The notes beneath the pieces are model-generated. The model was not told the DNA's origin and ran no database searches. It worked only from the letters and a program-made list of their open reading frames with translations. Source: Chryseomonas sp014190935 (GTDB lineage Bacteria; Pseudomonadota; Gammaproteobacteria; Pseudomonadales; Pseudomonadaceae). From it: a stretch of 64,000 bases of DNA. The stretch is taken from contig NZ_JACHVV010000002.1 of NCBI RefSeq assembly GCF_014190935.1, positions 868,001 through 932,000 of the forward strand, written 5' to 3'. Of this stretch, positions 45,494 to 52,148 are shown piece by piece. The position numbers and the translations under genes are program-made. The number at the start of each line of letters is the position of its first letter. The first letter of the stretch is position 1.

Positions 45494-48037
45494 ATGCCGT
45501 CCACGCCCGTCGCCACCCGCCGCAGCCACAATCTGCTGCTGCGCCTCTTTCCGGTCATCTGCGCCCTGCCGATCCTGCTCGGCCTCGGCTGCTACCTGCT
45601 GATCAGGACCGCCACCAGCCAGGACGCCGACGTCCAGCAACGCGCCCGGACCTATATCGAGCGCACCCTGGTGCAGGTCGAAAACGAGATCGGCCACAAC
45701 ATCATCAACTACGCCAAGTGGGGCGAGGCCTACAAGCACCTGCACCTGACGGTCGACTTCTTCTGGGCCAACGACGAGCGCAACGTCGGCGACATCCCCT
45801 ACGAGCTCTATGGCTACAACGGGGTCTTCGTGCTGGATCCGCAGGATCGTACCGTCTATGCGGTGATCGATGGCCGGCCGACGGAGCGCGCGGCGGCGCA
45901 ATGGCTCGAAGGCGATCTGGCCGGCCTGCTAGCGGAGACCCGCCAGCGTCCCGGCGAGACCGAAAGCCTGGTACGGGTGCTGGGCGTCGGCGGCGTCCCG
46001 GCGCTGGTCGCCGCGGCCACCATCACGCCGGGCGCGAGCTACAGCGTGGCCCCGGGCCCCGGCGCGCCCTCGGTGATGCTGTTCGTCAACGTGCTCGATC
46101 CGGACACCCTGGCCCATCTCAGCGACACCTATGGCCTGCCGCGACTCGAGGCGTCGCGGGTGCCCCTGGTCGATCACGAATACCTGCGCCTGCTGGATTC
46201 ACCGCTGCTGCTCAACTGGCAACCGCCGCAACCCGGCGCCCAGCTCCTGCGCCGTACCCTGCCGGTCTTCCTGGCCGGGGTACTGCTGCTCGGACTGGTG
46301 CTGGCCCTGCTGATCCGCCATGCGCTGAATTCGGCGCGGCAACTCGACCAGCAATTCGATGCCCTGGTCGCCAGCCAGGCCGAGTTGAGCCGCAGCGAAA
46401 ACCGCTTTCGCGAACTTGCCGAGGCCGCCTCCGACTGGCTCTGGGAAAGCGATGCCGCGGGCCGCATCACCTATCTGTCCGAACGCTTCGCCCGCATCAC
46501 CGGGCATACACCTGGCAGCTGGCTCGGGCGGCCGCTGGCGGAGCTGTTCAGCAGCGAGACGACCCCGCTGGCCGCCTGGCTCCAGGGCAACGCTCGGCAC
46601 CTCGACGAGCGCCAGGTGCTGCGCTGTCATTATCGCGACCGCCTGGGTCACTCCCGGGTCTGCGAGATCACCGCCCGACCGCTGCCCAAGGACGCGGGCT
46701 TTCGCGGCACCGCCAGTGACATCACCGCCGCGGTCAATGCCCAGGCGGAAATCGAACACCTGTCGCAACACGACAGCCTGACCGGCCTGGCCAATCGCCT
46801 GCAATTGCAGCACTACCTGGCGCGCAAGCTGACGCAAGCCAGGACCCCGCTGACGCTGCTCAGCCTGGATCTGGATCGCTTCAAGCCGGTCAACGACAGC
46901 CTCGGCCACGCCGCCGGCGATCGGGTGCTGCAGGAAATCGCCCGGCGTCTGCAGGCCAGTCTGAGACCCGGCGGCCTGGTGGCGCGCCTGGGCGGTGACG
47001 AATTCATCGTGGTGCTGCTCGGTCACCTGGATGTGGCGACCGTCGACCAGATCTGTGCGCGCCTGGTGAACGCCATTGGCCGACCCATCCTCCTGGAGGA
47101 ACAGTCGGTCAGTGTCGGGACCAGCATCGGCATCGCCCAGGCGCCGGAGCAGGCCAGCCAGGTCGAGGACCTGCTGCGCCTGGCGGATATCGCGCTGTAC
47201 CAGGCCAAGGCCGCGGGCCGCAATGGCTGGTGCTTTCATGCACCGGCGATGGACGCCCAGCTCAGCCAGCGGCGTGATCTGGAACAGGAGCTGCGCCAGG
47301 CGCTGGCGCTCGATCAGTTGCGCCCGGGTTACCTGCCCCGCCGGAGCACCGCCGCGGGCAGGCTGAGCGGCATCGAGGTGCGGCTGCACTGGGCCCATCC
47401 GTTGCGCGGCCTGTTGCCGCCGGAGGCCTTCCTGCCCCTGGCCGAAGAGACCGGGCTCAGCGTTCCCCTGGAATTCTGGCTGCTGGACCACGCCTGTCAC
47501 GCTGCCGCGGCCTGGCCCGCGCCGCTGCGGCTGGTCATCGGCCTGTGCGCTCGTTCGTTCGCCGATGGCGAGGCCCTGGTGGCGGCGGTCGCCCGCACCT
47601 TGCAGACGAGTGGTCTGGCAGCGGAGCGTTTGGAGCTGCTACTGCCCGAGGTGCTGCTGCAGGCAGACAATGCCACGGCGCCGCTGCCGCTACAGGCGCT
47701 CGAGGCCCTGGGCGTGTGCCTGAGTCTGGCCGACTTCGGCCGAGGCTCAAGCGCCCTGGAGGCGCTGCGCCACCCCGCGCTGGATGGCATCAGCTTGGAT
47801 AGCCGGCTTGTCGCGCGCCTGGAAGATCAGCAGGCCGATGCCGCCATCGCCCAGGCCCTGATCGGCCTGGGCCGAACCCTGGGCCTCAGGGTGACGGCGA
47901 CGGGCGTGGAGACGCCTGGCCAGTTGGCCTGGCTGCGGGCGCAGCACTGCGAGGAGGTCCAGGGGGCCCTGTTCGGTCCCTCCCTGACTGGCCGCGAACT
48001 GGCAGCGCTGCTGGCAACCGATCTACGGGCGGGTTGA
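45494..48037 (+). CDS. CHASE4-PAS-GGDEF-EAL membrane protein with degenerate EAL domain
   Basis: This 847-residue c-di-GMP signalling protein has a membrane helix (20-42), a CHASE4-type periplasmic sensor (about 50-235), a second helix (256-276), a PAS domain (about 300-415), GGDEF and EAL. GGDEF is intact at residues 500-504, so cyclase activity is likely; the RxxD inhibitory site five residues upstream reads RPGG. The EAL domain is degraded: EVR at 628-630 instead of EAL, LADFG for DDFG, LPE for the E-T-E motif, and no lysine before the GISLD strand. It is probably a non-catalytic nucleotide sensor or scaffold. Confidence 0.9.
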   Translation: MPSTPVATRRSHNLLLRLFPVICALPILLGLGCYLLIRTATSQDADVQQRARTYIERTLVQVENEIGHNIINYAKWGEAYKHLHLTVDFFWANDERNVGDIPYELYGYNGVFVLDPQDRTVYAVIDGRPTERAAAQWLEGDLAGLLAETRQRPGETESLVRVLGVGGVPALVAAATITPGASYSVAPGPGAPSVMLFVNVLDPDTLAHLSDTYGLPRLEASRVPLVDHEYLRLLDSPLLLNWQPPQPGAQLLRRTLPVFLAGVLLLGLVLALLIRHALNSARQLDQQFDALVASQAELSRSENRFRELAEAASDWLWESDAAGRITYLSERFARITGHTPGSWLGRPLAELFSSETTPLAAWLQGNARHLDERQVLRCHYRDRLGHSRVCEITARPLPKDAGFRGTASDITAAVNAQAEIEHLSQHDSLTGLANRLQLQHYLARKLTQARTPLTLLSLDLDRFKPVNDSLGHAAGDRVLQEIARRLQASLRPGGLVARLGGDEFIVVLLGHLDVATVDQICARLVNAIGRPILLEEQSVSVGTSIGIAQAPEQASQVEDLLRLADIALYQAKAAGRNGWCFHAPAMDAQLSQRRDLEQELRQALALDQLRPGYLPRRSTAAGRLSGIEVRLHWAHPLRGLLPPEAFLPLAEETGLSVPLEFWLLDHACHAAAAWPAPLRLVIGLCARSFADGEALVAAVARTLQTSGLAAERLELLLPEVLLQADNATAPLPLQALEALGVCLSLADFGRGSSALEALRHPALDGISLDSRLVARLEDQQADAAIAQALIGLGRTLGLRVTATGVETPGQLAWLRAQHCEEVQGALFGPSLTGRELAALLATDLRAG

Positions 48038-48041
48038 CGAC

Positions 48042-48251
48042 CTAGAGGCGCTCCAGCCACCCCAGATCGCCCCCTCGGGCCGGAACCGGATAGCAGCCAT
48101 AGGGTGCATACCCGTGGCTACAGACCGGATCGGCGTGCAGGGTGAGTTCGCCCACCGGTTGCGCGCGCCAGCCCTCAAGCAGGGCGATAGCGGCCAGGGC
48201 CGAGAGCAGGGCGATGAACAGCGCGGAGCGAATTGTTCTTGTCAGGCGCAT
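48042..48251 (-). CDS. Small single-pass membrane/exported protein
   Basis: This 69-residue protein has an N-terminal basic stretch and a hydrophobic helix (residues 10-25), followed by a short tail with two cysteines (PVCSHGYAPYGCYPV). A GGAGG ribosome site lies seven nt before the ATG at 48251. No family is recognised; the Cys pair may form a disulfide in the periplasm. It is convergent with the GGDEF-EAL gene, with a 4-nt gap. Confidence 0.6.
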   Translation of the reverse strand: MRLTRTIRSALFIALLSALAAIALLEGWRAQPVGELTLHADPVCSHGYAPYGCYPVPARGGDLGWLERL

Positions 48252-48376
48252 GGTGACCTCCCGCGGGACGATGGCCAGGATCGGCAGACAGCGTCTCCGC
48301 TCCTTGAGTATCGTCCCCCGGAAGTCATTTCGCCGCCCGGCGCAGGTCTCGATTGCGCAAAGCTGCACTGCGGCAG

Positions 48377-48584
48377 CTGCAACAGTGGGGATAGGAGTGT
48401 TCGGCGGAGAACCCGGACAAGGCTGCGCCGTTGTCCAGGCTACGCGCTGCAACAGTGGGGATAGCGGTGTTCGGCGGGGAACCCGGACAAGGCTGCGCCG
48501 TTGTCCAGGCTACGCGCTGCAACAGTGGGGATAGCGGTGTTCGGCGAAGAACCCGGACAAGGCTGCGCCGTTGTCCAGGCTACG
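48377..48584. repeat. Tandem array of three 70-bp repeats
   Basis: Units start at 48377, 48447 and 48517, each beginning CTGCAACAGTGGGGATA and ending in GTTGTCCAGGCTACG. Only a few bases differ between units. Each contains a short palindromic REP-like core (CGGACAAGGC...GTTGTCC). No spacer variability, so it is not CRISPR. Confidence 0.9.
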
Positions 48585-48613
48585 GCACCGAGGTCACCGC
48601 CGCTCCCTACCGC

Positions 48614-48647
48614 CCCCTCTCCCTAAGGGAGAGGGTTGGGGTGAGGG
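48614..48647. repeat. REP-like palindrome CCCTCTCCCT/AGGGAGAGGG
   Basis: A short palindrome followed by TTGGGGTGAGGG, a motif widespread in Pseudomonas and related intergenic regions. It lies just beyond the nirD stop and could end the nirBD transcript. Confidence 0.7.
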
Positions 48648-48657
48648 CCAAGCCGCC

Positions 48658-49014
48658 TCAGGCGATCTCCACCCGCTCCCCGTTCAGTCGCACCGTCCAG
48701 GTGGGCAGGGCCTGCTCGGGGTACTCCAGGCAGCCGCCGTCCGCCAGGCGGAAGTGCTGCTTGTACAGCGGCGAGGCGATCACCAGATCCGGGCCCAGCT
48801 GGCCGACGATGCCGCGACCGATGACGTTGGCGCCGGACTTGGGATCGCGATTGCCCACGGCGAAGACCTTCTGCTCGGTCTCTGGCAGGTAGAACAGCGC
48901 CACCTGCTCGCCCTCGTGCAGGGCCACCACGCCGGACTGGGGGACCAGATCGGCCAGGCTGCACAGGGGTTGCCAGCGGGGTTCCAGGGCACGCGCGGTA
49001 GTGGTCTGGGTCAT
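48658..49014 (-). CDS. nirD: Nitrite reductase (NADH) small subunit NirD
   Basis: This 118-residue Rieske-fold protein lacks the Cys/His ligands of true Rieske proteins, as NirD does (CSLADLVPQSGVVALHEGEQ start region). It is needed with NirB for assimilatory nitrite reduction to ammonium in the cytoplasm. The ATG at 49014 follows the nirB stop by 2 nt. The longer opening in the same frame is nirB shadow. Confidence 0.95.
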   Translation of the reverse strand: MTQTTTARALEPRWQPLCSLADLVPQSGVVALHEGEQVALFYLPETEQKVFAVGNRDPKSGANVIGRGIVGQLGPDLVIASPLYKQHFRLADGGCLEYPEQALPTWTVRLNGERVEIA

Positions 49015-49016
49015 GG

Positions 49017-51566
49017 TCAGGCCTCCTCGGTCAGGTTGATCAGGTGCAGTTCGCCATGGCGCGCCGGCCGGCGCTGGCCGCGCTCCTTGACGAAGTGGAT
49101 GTCCGGGTCGCTGCCGCGCTGGTTGACGAAGGTACGGAAGCGCTTGAGCTTGTCGGGATCGTTCAGGGCGTTGGCCCATTCGCATTCGTAGCGATCCACC
49201 ACCAGCTGCATCTGGGCTTCCAGCTCGGCGCCCAGGGCCAGGCTGTCGTCGATGATCACCTGCTTGAGGTAGTCCAGCCCGCCCTCCAGCGACTCGCGCC
49301 ACACCGAGGTGCGTTGCAGTCGGTCGGCGGTGCGGATGTAGAACATCAGCAGGCGGTCGATGTAGCGGATCAGGGTTTCGTCATCCAGGTCGGTGGCGAA
49401 CAGCTCGGCGTGGCGCGGGCGCATGCCGCCATTGCCACAGACATAGAGGTTCCAGCCGTTCTCGGTGGCGATCACGCCGATGTCCTTGCTCTGCGCCTCG
49501 GCGCATTCGCGGGTGCAGCCGCTGACCGCGAACTTGAGCTTGTGCGGCGCGCGCAGGCCCTTGTAGCGGTGCTCGATGTCCAGCGCCATCTTGACGCTGT
49601 CCTGCACTCCGTAGCGGCACCAGGTACTGCCGACGCAGCTCTTCACCGTGCGGGTAGACTTGCCGTAGGCATGGCCGGTCTCGAAGCCGGCGGCGATCAG
49701 CTCGCCCCAGATGTCCGGCAGCTCGTGCAACTGGGCCCCGAAGAGGTCGATGCGCTGGCCGCCGGTGATCTTGGTGTAGAGGTCGTATTTCTTCGCCACC
49801 TGGCCGATGGCGATCAGGCCTTCCGGGCTGATCTCGCCGCCCGGGATGCGCGGCACCACCGAATAGGTGCCGTTCTTCTGCATGTTGGCCATGAAGGTGT
49901 CGTTGGTGTCCTGCAGCGGCACCAGGTGCGGATCGGTGATGGGCGCGTTCCAGCACGAGGCCAGGACGTTGGCCACCGCCGGCTTGCAGATGTCACAGCC
50001 ATGGTGACCGCGGCCGTGGCGCGCCAGGAGCTCGTCGAAACTCTGGATGCCTTCCACCTGCACCAGGTGATAGAGCTCCTGGCGGGTATGGGCGAAGTGT
50101 TCGCAGAGACTCTTGTCGACCTCGACGCCCCGGGCGATCAGCTCGTGCTCGAACACCTGCTTGACCAGCGCCGCGCAACCGCCGCAACCGGTGGCAGCCT
50201 TGGTGCAGCTCTTGATGCCGGCGAGGTCGGTGCAGCCGGCGTCGATGGCGGCGCAGACCGCGCCCTTGGTGACGTTGTGGCAAGAGCAGAGGGTGGCGGT
50301 GGCCGGCAGGGCATCGGCGCCCAGGGTCGGGGCGCCCTCGCCCACCGGCATGATCAGGCTGGCCGGATCCTGGGGCAGCGGGATGCCGTTCTGGGCGTAT
50401 TGCAGCAGGGTGTCGTAGTAGCTGTTGTCGCCCACCAGCACGGCGCCGAGGACGTGTTTGCCGTCGGCGGAGACCACCAGGCGGCGGTAGCTGGCGCTGG
50501 CTTCGTCGATGTAGCGATAGCTGCGCGCGCCGGGGGTGGCGCCGTGGGCATCGCCGATGGAGCCCACGTCCACGCCCAGTAGCTTGAGCTTGGTGGACAT
50601 GTCAGCGCCGGTGAAGGGTGTGGCCTGGCCGTGGCAGAGGGTGGCGGCCACCAGGCGCGCCATCTGGTAGCCCGGGGCGACCAGGCCGAAGACGCTGCCG
50701 TTCCAGGCGGCGCACTCGCCGATGGCATGGATGAAGGGGTCGCTGGTCAGGCAGCCGTTATCCACGGCCACCCCACCGCGAGCGCCGAGTTCCAGGCCGC
50801 TGGTACGGGCCAGGGCGTCCTGGGGACGGATACCGGCGGAAAACAGGATCAAATCGGTCTCGAGGAAATCCTCGCCGGCGAAGTTCATGCGGTAGCGATA
50901 CTCGCTGCCGGCGGTGATGTTCTGAGTGGCCTTGGACAGGTGCACGCCCACGCCCAGGTCCTCGATGCGCTGCCTAAGCGCGGCGCCGCCGAGGTCGTCC
51001 AGCTGCACCGGCATCAGCCGCGGGGCGAATTCCACCACATGGGCCTCCAGGCCCAGGGATTTCAGCGCATTGGCGGCTTCCAGGCCGAGCAGGCCACCGC
51101 CCACCACCACGCCGCGGCGCGCCTTGGCGGCGGCCAGGCGGATGGTGTCCAGGTCGTCCAGGGTGCGATAGACCAGGCGCGAATCGCCTTCGGCGCCCTC
51201 GATGGGCGGCACGAAGGGATAGGAGCCGGTGGCCAGTACCAGGCGGTCGTAGCCAAAGGCGCCTGCGGAAGTCACCACCTCGCGCTGCTCGCGGTCGATG
51301 GCGGTCACCGCGCAGCCCAGGTGCAGCTCCAGACCAGGCACGGCATAGAGGCCGGCTTCGCTCATGGCCAGGGATTCGGCGTCGCGACCGGCGAAGTACT
51401 CGGAGAGGTGGACCCGGTCATAGGCGCGCTGACGTTCTTCGCCGAAGACATGGATCTCGTAGTGGTCCAGGGCGCCAGCGGCCAGCAGCTGCTCGACGAG
51501 GTGATGGCCGACCATGCCGTTGCCGACGACGATCAGACGTTCTTTGCGGGTCACGATGCTGTTCAT
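49017..51566 (-). CDS. nirB: Nitrite reductase (NADH) large subunit NirB
   Basis: This 849-residue enzyme reduces nitrite to ammonium with NAD(P)H. It has an FAD/NAD-binding N-terminal region (VVGNGMVGHHLVEQLL), BFD-like [2Fe-2S] cysteines (CSCHNVTKG and CTKAATGCGGC), a ferredoxin-like domain and the sirohaem/[4Fe-4S] centre (CVGSTWCRYG and SGCTRECAE). The ATG at 51566 gives MNSIVTRKERL; the upstream extension passes through leader sequence. Transcription probably starts at a -24/-12 promoter 200 nt upstream and passes an attenuator. Confidence 0.96.
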   Translation of the reverse strand: MNSIVTRKERLIVVGNGMVGHHLVEQLLAAGALDHYEIHVFGEERQRAYDRVHLSEYFAGRDAESLAMSEAGLYAVPGLELHLGCAVTAIDREQREVVTSAGAFGYDRLVLATGSYPFVPPIEGAEGDSRLVYRTLDDLDTIRLAAAKARRGVVVGGGLLGLEAANALKSLGLEAHVVEFAPRLMPVQLDDLGGAALRQRIEDLGVGVHLSKATQNITAGSEYRYRMNFAGEDFLETDLILFSAGIRPQDALARTSGLELGARGGVAVDNGCLTSDPFIHAIGECAAWNGSVFGLVAPGYQMARLVAATLCHGQATPFTGADMSTKLKLLGVDVGSIGDAHGATPGARSYRYIDEASASYRRLVVSADGKHVLGAVLVGDNSYYDTLLQYAQNGIPLPQDPASLIMPVGEGAPTLGADALPATATLCSCHNVTKGAVCAAIDAGCTDLAGIKSCTKAATGCGGCAALVKQVFEHELIARGVEVDKSLCEHFAHTRQELYHLVQVEGIQSFDELLARHGRGHHGCDICKPAVANVLASCWNAPITDPHLVPLQDTNDTFMANMQKNGTYSVVPRIPGGEISPEGLIAIGQVAKKYDLYTKITGGQRIDLFGAQLHELPDIWGELIAAGFETGHAYGKSTRTVKSCVGSTWCRYGVQDSVKMALDIEHRYKGLRAPHKLKFAVSGCTRECAEAQSKDIGVIATENGWNLYVCGNGGMRPRHAELFATDLDDETLIRYIDRLLMFYIRTADRLQRTSVWRESLEGGLDYLKQVIIDDSLALGAELEAQMQLVVDRYECEWANALNDPDKLKRFRTFVNQRGSDPDIHFVKERGQRRPARHGELHLINLTEEA

Positions 51567-51610
51567 GGAGGCTATCCCCCGGCCGAGGCCAATCAGGTTG
51601 ATTCGCGGCA

Positions 51611-51651
51611 AATAAAAAGGCGCCTGAAACCTTGCGGTCTCAGGCGCCTTT
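51611..51651 (-). terminator. Leader terminator (attenuator) before nirB
   Basis: On the minus strand GGCGCCTGA and its complement form a GC-rich stem with inner pairing (GACC/GGTT), followed by TTTTTATTTG. It lies 45 nt upstream of the nirB ATG inside the leader. A terminator before the first gene is the hallmark of attenuation. Confidence 0.85.
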
Positions 51652-51710
51652 GCCTGTTCTGGTAGGGAGGAGCGCTTGGCGCTGCTCCGTGCCCGTCGCC
51701 TGCGGTGGCT

Positions 51711-51730
51711 GTCGATCGCCGTTGATCGAC
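51711..51730 (-). promoter_or_regulatory. ANTAR-type leader hairpin upstream of nirB
   Basis: On the minus strand GTCGATC and GATCGAC form a perfect 7-bp stem around the hexaloop AACGGC. ANTAR proteins such as NasR/NasT bind hexaloops with A at position 1 and G at position 4, as here. A near-identical hairpin (loop AACGCC) occurs in the nasA leader. The second hairpin of the motif is not clear here. Confidence 0.55.
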
Positions 51731-51765
51731 CGGGCGACCCGAATGTGCGGGTCTGTCAGGGCTTT

Positions 51766-51781
51766 TGCATCGGCTGTGCCA
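51766..51781 (-). promoter_or_regulatory. Sigma-54 promoter for nirB
   Basis: On the minus strand TGGCAC-AGCCG-ATGCA fits the -24/-12 consensus TGGCAC-N5-TTGCW with one mismatch. The predicted start near 51755 gives a leader of about 190 nt that contains the hairpin and terminator. Confidence 0.6.
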
Positions 51782-51870
51782 GTTCCGCCTGATCGCTCGA
51801 AGATCCGCCGTTGGCGCGGGTTGCGGCCCGCCGAGTGGCTTGCCGGCGCCGGTCCGAACGCCCGCCGAGC

Positions 51871-51887
51871 AGAACCACAACGGTGCA
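51871..51887. promoter_or_regulatory. NtrC-like site between nirB and nasA
   Basis: AGAACC-N5-GGTGCA matches the NtrC consensus TGCACC-N5-GGTGCA in ten of twelve half-site positions. It is roughly central between the two divergent sigma-54 promoters (about 125 and 155 bp from each start), a suitable enhancer position for both. Confidence 0.4.
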
Positions 51888-52008
51888 AGACCGGGCTGGC
51901 CTGCCCTGTCACGGCGCATCTCGACCGCCCTGGCCACGACCTCGGCGGGCGTCACTGGCACCCGGCCAGGCCAGCAGTCATGCACTTCCCGCACGCGCCG
52001 GGCCAAGC

Positions 52009-52024
52009 TGGCGCGGCCCTTGCT
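52009..52024 (+). promoter_or_regulatory. Sigma-54 promoter for the nitrate reductase gene
   Basis: TGGCGC-GGCCC-TTGCT fits the -24/-12 consensus with one mismatch. The predicted start near 52035 places the ANTAR-like hairpin about six nt into the transcript. Confidence 0.7.
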
Positions 52025-52040
52025 AAATCCCTGGCCTGGA

Positions 52041-52058
52041 GCGGTCAACGCCGATCGC
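52041..52058 (+). promoter_or_regulatory. ANTAR-type leader hairpin upstream of nasA
   Basis: GCGGTC and GATCGC form a 6-bp stem (one G-U) around the hexaloop AACGCC, with A1 and G4 as required for ANTAR binding. Next to it CCTTT (52061-52065) can pair with AAAGG (52072-52076), the 5' arm of the terminator, around a six-base loop CACGAC. That would be the second hairpin and would block termination. Its loop has G4 but C1, so the fit is partial. Confidence 0.55.
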
Positions 52059-52071
52059 TTCCTTTCACGAC

Positions 52072-52125
52072 AAAGGCGCCGTGTTCGCCTCCCTCCGGGG
52101 AGCGCGACCGGCGCCTTTTCGCTTT
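52072..52125 (+). terminator. Leader terminator (attenuator) before nasA
   Basis: AAAGGCGCCG and CGGCGCCTTT form the base of a stem with an inner GC-rich hairpin, followed by TTCGCTTTCTGGTTTT. It ends about 25 nt before the ATG at 52149, so read-through must be regulated. Confidence 0.8.
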
Positions 52126-52148
52126 CTGGTTTTCGAAGGATCCTTGCC

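Larger units (their letters stand above)
48252..48657. other. Non-coding repeat-rich gap between the small membrane gene and nirD
   Basis: This gap of about 400 bp has no credible gene. It contains the three-unit 70-bp tandem array at 48377-48584 and the palindrome at 48614-48647. Open frames here merely run through the repeats. Confidence 0.7.
51567..52148. other. Divergent nirB/nasA regulatory region
   Basis: This 582-bp gap has no credible gene. It contains two divergent sigma-54 promoters (51766-51781 and 52009-52024), a likely NtrC site (51871-51887), two matched hairpins (51711-51730 and 52041-52058) and two leader terminators. Open frames seen in it are leader or promoter sequence. 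Confidence 0.7.

Noticed and set aside
48377..48584. CRISPR array
   Set aside because: Three 70-bp units with no variable spacers and no cas genes; a tandem REP expansion instead.
49044..50582. 512-codon open frame antisense to nirB
   Set aside because: Shadow of nirB with no recognisable motifs or ribosome site.
51736..51753. Plus-strand hairpin with A-x-x-G loop (AATGTG) as an ANTAR site for nasA
   Set aside because: It lies upstream of the nasA promoter, so it would not be transcribed in that direction; the better hairpin is at 52041-52058.
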